From Vondammii sp040505895 (GTDB lineage: Bacteria > Pseudomonadota > Gammaproteobacteria > Chromatiales > Chromatiaceae): a stretch of 64,000 nt of DNA. The notes beneath the pieces are model-generated. The model saw only the letters and a list, made by a program, of their open reading frames with translations, was not told where the DNA came from and did no database searches. The stretch is from positions 212,130 through 276,129 of the forward strand of contig JBEVXU010000001.1 of NCBI GenBank assembly GCA_040505895.1, in the 5' to 3' direction. Positions 59,107-64,000 of this stretch are shown here, piece after piece. The number at the start of each line of letters is the position of its first letter. Position 1 is the first letter of the stretch. Both the position numbers and the translations under genes were made by a program.

Positions 59107-60774
59107 ATGAAAATGAAAGTGAGTGAGCTGATCGTCAGGTATATGGAACGATTGGGTATCGATCATATCTTTGGTATTCCCGGCGCCCATATCCTGCCTG
59201 TCTACGACAGCCTCTACGACTCCAGCATCGAGGCAGTGCTCACCAAGCATGAACAGGGTGCCTCCTTTATGGCTGGGGGCTACATCAGGGCTTCCGGCAA
59301 AATCTCCGCCTGTATCGCCACCGCCGGCCCCGGCGCCACCAACCTGGTCACCGGCGTCGCCAACGCTTATGCCGAGAAGCAGCCGCTGCTAATCATCACC
59401 GGCGAGACACCCACCCATATCTTCGGCAAAGGGGGGCTACAGGAGAGTTCAGGCGAGGGGGGAAGTATTGATCAGACGGCCCTGTTCAAAGGGATTACCC
59501 AATACAACCGGGTGATCGAGCGGACCGACTACCTGCCCCAGGTGTTGAAACAGACCTCAAAAATCCTTCTCTCGCCCAACTCCGGCCCGGTGCTGTTGAG
59601 CTTTCCCTTCAATATCCAGAATGAACTGGTTGATGCCGACATCCTGGACAGCATCCGTACCGTAAAGCGAGAGCAATCATTCAACGAGGCATCACCCGCC
59701 ATCGCCGACCTGTCCCAGCTGATTATGGATGCAAAAAAACCGGTGATTATCGCCGGTTACGGCTGCATGCAGTCGGGGGCGGGGGAGGTAATTTCCCATC
59801 TGAGTGAGTTAATGGGTATCCCCGTCACCACCAGCCTCAAGGCCAAGGGGGTGATCAGTGAGCAGTCACCGCTCTCACTAGGCAGCCTCGGCGTCACCTC
59901 CGGCGGTTGCGCCTACAGGTACATCACCGACGAAGCGGACCTGCTGATCTTTCTCGGCGCAAGTTTCAACGAGCGCACCAGTTACCTGTGGGACAAGACA
60001 CTTCTCAGCGGCAAAAAAATCGCTCAGATCGACCATGACTTTGCCCAGCTGGAGAAGGTGTTCGACGCTGATCTGGCACTTAACGGCGATATACGGGAAG
60101 CACTGGAAGGAGTGGTTCGGAATATTGAGGCGACAGGAAACTCAAGAGCGTTACCCGAACAGACCCAGCACTATCTCTCCGGCCTGAGGAGCACTAGTAA
60201 CCGCGACTATGCCCAGTTCCACAGCGGTTTCTCCCTGATCGAGCATTTTTTTCTCAAGCTGGAGGCCCACTTTCCCGAGAATGCCGTGGTCTTTGATGAC
60301 AACATCATCTTTGCTCAGAATTTTTTCAACGTTGCAAGCGGCAATCGCTACTATCCCAACTCCGGCGTCTCCTCACTGGGCCATGCCATCCCCGCCGCCA
60401 TCGGCGCCCAGTTCCATGAGACCAAGTCAATGTTCGCCATCCTTGGGGATGGTGGCTTTCAGATGTGCTGCATGGAGATCATGACAGCGGTCAACTACAA
60501 CAAACCATTGAATATCGTCGTTTTCAACAACTCCACCATGGGCCTGATCCGCAAGAATCAGCACCAGCACTACCAACAGCGTTACATTAACTGCGACTTC
60601 ATCAATCCCGATTTTGAGCAGCTTGCCGGCGCTTTCGGCATTAATTACAAACAGGTGGCTGCCGAGGCGGATCTGGAGTCACTCTTCTCCGACTACGACC
60701 TGAGTGGCGCCATCAATCTTATTGAGGTGCTGATCGACAAGGACGCTTTCCCCAACTACTCTTCAAAACGCTAA
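59107..60774 (+). CDS. Thiamine-diphosphate-dependent enzyme, acetolactate-synthase-like
   Basis: A 555-residue TPP enzyme with the three domains of the acetohydroxyacid synthase family. The cofactor-activating Glu is in LTKHEQGASFMAGGY (near 46); AGPGATNLVTG, the central NAD/FAD-fold domain (about 190-330) and the TPP-metal motif GDGGFQMCCMEIMTAV through VVFNN (near 444-477) are present. No small regulatory subunit (ilvN) follows, and the next genes are a glycosyltransferase and a sulfotransferase. So the substrate is probably not pyruvate for branched-chain synthesis; a special carboligase or decarboxylase is more likely. ATG at 59107 preferred over an upstream in-frame start. Confidence 0.85.
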   Translation: MKMKVSELIVRYMERLGIDHIFGIPGAHILPVYDSLYDSSIEAVLTKHEQGASFMAGGYIRASGKISACIATAGPGATNLVTGVANAYAEKQPLLIITGETPTHIFGKGGLQESSGEGGSIDQTALFKGITQYNRVIERTDYLPQVLKQTSKILLSPNSGPVLLSFPFNIQNELVDADILDSIRTVKREQSFNEASPAIADLSQLIMDAKKPVIIAGYGCMQSGAGEVISHLSELMGIPVTTSLKAKGVISEQSPLSLGSLGVTSGGCAYRYITDEADLLIFLGASFNERTSYLWDKTLLSGKKIAQIDHDFAQLEKVFDADLALNGDIREALEGVVRNIEATGNSRALPEQTQHYLSGLRSTSNRDYAQFHSGFSLIEHFFLKLEAHFPENAVVFDDNIIFAQNFFNVASGNRYYPNSGVSSLGHAIPAAIGAQFHETKSMFAILGDGGFQMCCMEIMTAVNYNKPLNIVVFNNSTMGLIRKNQHQHYQQRYINCDFINPDFEQLAGAFGINYKQVAAEADLESLFSDYDLSGAINLIEVLIDKDAFPNYSSKR

Positions 60775-60917
60775 TGCTCGTCACAAAAACAGACAAGCAG
60801 GACGCTGAGAGCGCAGAGAAAAGCTTTGGTTAGAACAGTGAGCATCTTCAGGCACTCTGTTTCCCTTTGTGAGCTCTCGGTTTTGGCTTTCCACACCCAT
60901 ACAGCTGGGTATTTAAA

Positions 60918-62558
60918 GTGACTGGAGATCTGGAAGTGAAGAGAGAAGCCCAGGGGGAGGAGTATTACAATTTTGTAGTGGTCATCCCCGTCGCTGACAG
61001 GCCGCGACACCTGGAGAGCTGCCTCGACAGTCTGCTGGAGCTCTGCCGCCGCTTCAACTACGGCGGCTTCGATGGTGGCTGCTACCGTAAGATCAGCGTC
61101 GTCATCGCCGATGATTCCAAGGAGCCTGCCAACATCGAAAGCCACCGGACCATTGCCGAGCAGTTCAATCGTCAGGGATTGCGCAGTTACTATTTCGGTC
61201 AGTCAGAGCAGTTGGAGCAGACGAGTCGCCTCAAAAAAAATCTGCAGAGTGCTGCCGACAGAATCATCGGTAATACCGATCCCGCCGCCTTTTACCACAA
61301 GGGCGCGTCAATGATGAGAAACATCACCTACCTCAAACTCAGGGAGTGGGACAGTGGGAGTGATGACACACTCTTCTACTTCATTGACAGTGATCAGGAG
61401 TTCAAGGTGAAGGTGGAGACGGCGGAGGGTGACCGGGACATCTATGCCGTCAACTACTTCAACTCCCTCAACCGCATCTTCCGTGACACCGATGCGGGTA
61501 TACTCACCGGTAAAGTAGTGGGTGACCCGCCGGTATCACCGTCGGTGATGACGGCTAACTTTCTCGAAGATGCCACTGCCTTCCTTGAGCAGATGTCAGC
61601 AATTGATGTCTCGGCCCCCTGCAGCTTCCATCAAAAAAACCAACCTGCAGCCGATGACGCCGCCTACCACGACATGGCCGATCTGTTCGGTTTCAAGCAG
61701 GCGGCCACACCCTTCCGCTATCGCTGCACCTTAAGGGGTGAGCATAACCACCTGGACTGCTTCAACCACTTTGCATCCAAGCTCAATCGATTTTTTGACG
61801 GCGAGCACCCCACCCGCAAAAGCTACTACAGTGATGGCGACCTCCTCGCAGGCATCCAGCCGGCCCGGACTATCTACACCGGCAACTACATATTCAAACC
61901 TGAGTATCTTGACTATTTCATCCCCTTTGCCGCTCTCAAGCTGAGGATGGCGGGGCCGGTTCTCGGTCGTATCATCAAGGCCGAAGTCGCAGATCGATTC
62001 GTCTCGGCCAACCTGCCGATGCTGCACAAACGCACTGTCAGAGAGCAGGGTGTCTCGGAATTCCGTCCCGGCATCGACCGCTCACTTGAACGGGTAGACC
62101 TCTCGGGTGAGTTTGAAAGACAGTTTTTCGGTGACGTGATGCTCTTCAGCATGGAGCAGCTAACCGCTGCCGGTTTCCCGCAAAAAACACCCACCTGCGA
62201 TGAAATCGAGAGAATTGTCACTGCTGTAGAGGGTGAGATGTATCAAAAATATTTGATCAAAAGGGAGCAGATTGGTTTGAAGCTGGAACAGCTGAAAGCA
62301 CGCCTCGACGATAAAAGTGGCTGGTGGAACCACCATTCAGAACTGGCCAAGTCCAAAGAGGCGTTCAGCCAATTCATCGACAACATCGAGAACAATTTCA
62401 GTAGCGCGTCAAAGGGCTACCAACTAATTGCCCCGGGTGCCCACAAGGAGGAGCGTCTTGCGGACATCTGCCGGTCAATCCTTCTCTACAACGATGACAG
62501 AGAGGCGTGGCGCCGGGCACTGGAGAGAGAAGGCCGTGAGCCTGAGCAGAAACAATGA
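60918..62558 (+). CDS. GT-A type glycosyltransferase (family 2-like), substrate unknown
   Basis: A 546-residue cytosolic protein. The N-terminal GT-A fold shows FVVVIPVADRPRHLESCLDSL (here read as IPVADRPRHLESCLDS, about 24-39), a nucleotide-binding VVIADDSKEPAN and a DxD-like metal motif FYFIDSDQEF (near 153). An extended acceptor region and a C-terminal helical, Lys/Glu-rich segment (about 425-540) follow. No membrane helix. The start is GTG at 60918 or perhaps the GTG at 60936. It overlaps the sulfotransferase by 4 bp. I do not recognise a named subfamily. Confidence 0.72.
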   Translation: MTGDLEVKREAQGEEYYNFVVVIPVADRPRHLESCLDSLLELCRRFNYGGFDGGCYRKISVVIADDSKEPANIESHRTIAEQFNRQGLRSYYFGQSEQLEQTSRLKKNLQSAADRIIGNTDPAAFYHKGASMMRNITYLKLREWDSGSDDTLFYFIDSDQEFKVKVETAEGDRDIYAVNYFNSLNRIFRDTDAGILTGKVVGDPPVSPSVMTANFLEDATAFLEQMSAIDVSAPCSFHQKNQPAADDAAYHDMADLFGFKQAATPFRYRCTLRGEHNHLDCFNHFASKLNRFFDGEHPTRKSYYSDGDLLAGIQPARTIYTGNYIFKPEYLDYFIPFAALKLRMAGPVLGRIIKAEVADRFVSANLPMLHKRTVREQGVSEFRPGIDRSLERVDLSGEFERQFFGDVMLFSMEQLTAAGFPQKTPTCDEIERIVTAVEGEMYQKYLIKREQIGLKLEQLKARLDDKSGWWNHHSELAKSKEAFSQFIDNIENNFSSASKGYQLIAPGAHKEERLADICRSILLYNDDREAWRRALEREGREPEQKQ

Positions 62559-63088
62559 ATATCTTTATCCTCAACACCGGCCGTTGCGGCTCCACCACCT
62601 TTATCCAGGCCTGTCGGCATATCACCAACTACAGCGCCGCCCATGAATCCCGCATACAACTCATCGGCGACCGGCGGCTTGCCTACCCGCAAAACCATAT
62701 CGAGGCGGACAACCGACTCTCATGGCTGCTTGGGCGGCTGGAGCAAACCTATGGTGACGGTGCCTTCTACGTCCACCTTCGCCGTGACGCCGACGCTACA
62801 TCCGAGAGTTTCGCCCGACGGGAAGAGATGGGCATTATGAAAGCCTATCGCGAAGGTATTCTCCTGGGTGGTCAAAATGGCCACTCGGCACTGGATTTCG
62901 CCGCCGATTACATCGAAACCGTAGAGAGTAATATCGAGCTGTTTCTCCGCAACAAGCGCCACCGGATGACGTTCAGCCTGGAAAACGCCAAAGAGAATTT
63001 CTCCCACTTCTGGGAGTGGATAGGGGCCGAAGGGGACCGTGAGCAGGCACTGATGGAGTGGGATACCCACCACAACGCTTCGGCCTGA
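62555..63088 (+). CDS. Sulfotransferase-like P-loop protein
   Basis: A 177-residue protein that opens with FILNTGRCGSTTFIQA, the 5'-phosphosulfate loop of PAPS-dependent sulfotransferases, and has LRRDADATSESFARRE near 76-91, matching the 3'-phosphate site (Arg...Ser). It is shorter than typical members (about 250-300), so the acceptor part is minimal. Translation is coupled to the glycosyltransferase gene (ATGA), which suggests sulfation of a glycosylated product. Confidence 0.75.
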   Translation: MNIFILNTGRCGSTTFIQACRHITNYSAAHESRIQLIGDRRLAYPQNHIEADNRLSWLLGRLEQTYGDGAFYVHLRRDADATSESFARREEMGIMKAYREGILLGGQNGHSALDFAADYIETVESNIELFLRNKRHRMTFSLENAKENFSHFWEWIGAEGDREQALMEWDTHHNASA

Positions 63089-63115
63089 CAGGCCTGCTTT
63101 AGCTCTGAAAATTAA

Positions 63116-63151
63116 AAAAGCGGGACGCAGAGTACTCTGCGTCCCGCTTTT
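63116..63151. terminator. Strong bidirectional terminator
   Basis: A perfect palindrome with 17-bp arms, AAAAGCGGGACGCAGAG and its complement, lies between the convergent sulfotransferase and DUF4202 genes. A/T tracts on both sides suit termination on both strands. Confidence 0.92.
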
Positions 63152-63163
63152 GAATTTACCTGA

Positions 63164-63766
63164 TCAGGACAACGCTTTCTGAATCAGCGGAATCAAGGGT
63201 TCAGGGAGCTTGACGCTGCCGGAGAGCGCAAACTGCTGCCCACTCTTCGACATCTTCTTCCAGGTCTTGAGGATAATGTCGATCCACTTCTCCTCACTGT
63301 ACTCCGGGTGCTTGTCGGCAAACGCCTGCATGTAGTGCTCGATAAAGACCAGTGCTGCGACATCCTCCAGCAGTTGGGTATCACGATTGATCTTCACCGC
63401 CTTCTTACCCACCGCCTTTCTTACCCGCTCGATGGAGGCTTCATCGTAACCGGCCTTAACCATCAGTCCGGCAACGGTATCAGCATGAAATTTATAGAGC
63501 TGGGTTCGCCATCGGAAGTAGCCCTCGCGGTTCATCGGGAAGGCGTCACGGGGAGACTTCCAGCGCTCGATGTGCTGTGCCCGCACCGCAATCTTTCCCA
63601 CCTCGTCGGCATCCGACATAAAACGTCCGATCATCTCCGACATCCGCTCTCCATAGAGCAACTCTTTGGGGACAGACTCACCACCGCTGCTCTCCATATT
63701 TGGATCTTCGCGGTTGGCAGCATCAATCAGTTCAACGGTTTTTTCAAATGGTGTCTGTTGGGACAT
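63164..63766 (-). CDS. DUF4202-family protein
   Basis: A 200-residue soluble protein: VELIDAANREDPN (near 11-23), PKELLYGERMSEM, RAQHIERWKSPRDAFPMNREGY (broken here at RAQHIERWKSPRDAFPM, near 62-78), YKFHADTVAGLMVKAGY and DVAALVFIEHYMQAF. These match DUF4202, an all-helical family with conserved His and Arg residues and no proven function. GAG-type ribosome site upstream. Convergent with the sulfotransferase. Confidence 0.85.
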   Translation of the reverse strand: MSQQTPFEKTVELIDAANREDPNMESSGGESVPKELLYGERMSEMIGRFMSDADEVGKIAVRAQHIERWKSPRDAFPMNREGYFRWRTQLYKFHADTVAGLMVKAGYDEASIERVRKAVGKKAVKINRDTQLLEDVAALVFIEHYMQAFADKHPEYSEEKWIDIILKTWKKMSKSGQQFALSGSVKLPEPLIPLIQKALS

Positions 63767-64000
63767 AGCTCTACTCCAGTTTCGATTGGCACCATTCTAG
63801 GCGGAAACCGGCGGCGGAAAAACATAGCTCGTAAAGGGGTAAATTGGAGTGACTGGGGTTCTTCTGATTGAAATACATCGACCGAATCGATCTGCAGTTC
63901 ATTTAATGAGTAGACATTATGGATTGACCTGCCCAACCTCAACATCGTGGGTTATGTTGAGAGTTGAATCAAACACAGAGCCACATTGAGGGGGCAGGTC

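Overview
The window comes from a gammaproteobacterium, most likely a sulfur oxidiser of the Chromatiales/Sedimenticolaceae type (inference). The reasons are an oxidative-type DsrA, a DsrC-family protein beside a CysB-like regulator and a periplasmic rhodanese, a complete System I cytochrome c maturation set, and conserved gammaproteobacterial blocks (his-tat, gmk-rpoZ-spoT, ubiCA-recG, rph/yicC). Two runs of 100 N (4957-5056, 39646-39745) are scaffold gaps; both fall inside repeats. I saw no tRNA, rRNA, CRISPR array or intact transposase.

Layout. 1-3666: tatA (cut by the edge) and hisE-F-A-H-B on the minus strand. 3899-7408: dtd and typA flank a tandem array of about 269-bp units that look like plus-strand structured RNAs, each closed by a terminator. 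7929-14577: SH3/TM protein, ilvD, TetR regulator, argE, a DUF192 lipoprotein and argA. 14737-23760: a large c-di-GMP enzyme diverges from a phosphatase / anti-sigma kinase / STAS triad that runs straight into an Mce-type lipid ABC transporter. 24269-30243: sulfur-related genes (Cys-less DsrC-like protein, CysB-like regulator, rhodanese), a CARDB protein, phaR and a dsrA without dsrB. 30297-43451: ubiA, ubiC, recG, a thiamine-linked gene pair, ridA, spoT, rpoZ, gmk, yicC, a Ser/Thr kinase-PP2C pair and rph. 43638-47624: heme-binding protein, second c-di-GMP enzyme, DUF805 protein. 47839-54938: ccmA-I on the minus strand. 55383-58523: third c-di-GMP enzyme. 59107-63766: a TPP enzyme, glycosyltransferase and sulfotransferase, then DUF4202.

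How the genes work together. Metabolism is mostly biosynthetic (His, Arg, branched-chain amino acids, ubiquinone, c-type cytochromes). Signalling is dense: three GGDEF-EAL proteins, ppGpp (SpoT), a kinase-phosphatase pair, and a partner-switch triad placed so that its STAS protein could act as the MlaB-like subunit of the downstream transporter.

A second theme is repeat DNA. Several families of short inverted-repeat elements (about 68-270 bp, no coding capacity) sit between operon genes. At five genes (typA, the 14737 c-di-GMP enzyme, the DsrC-like gene, ubiC, spoT) the TAG stop codon lies on the element's edge. At mlaE the element end supplies a Shine-Dalgarno-like sequence. The strongest candidates for something new are the partner-switch/Mce operon, the tandem RNA array, the lone dsrA, and the stop-codon targeting of the elements.
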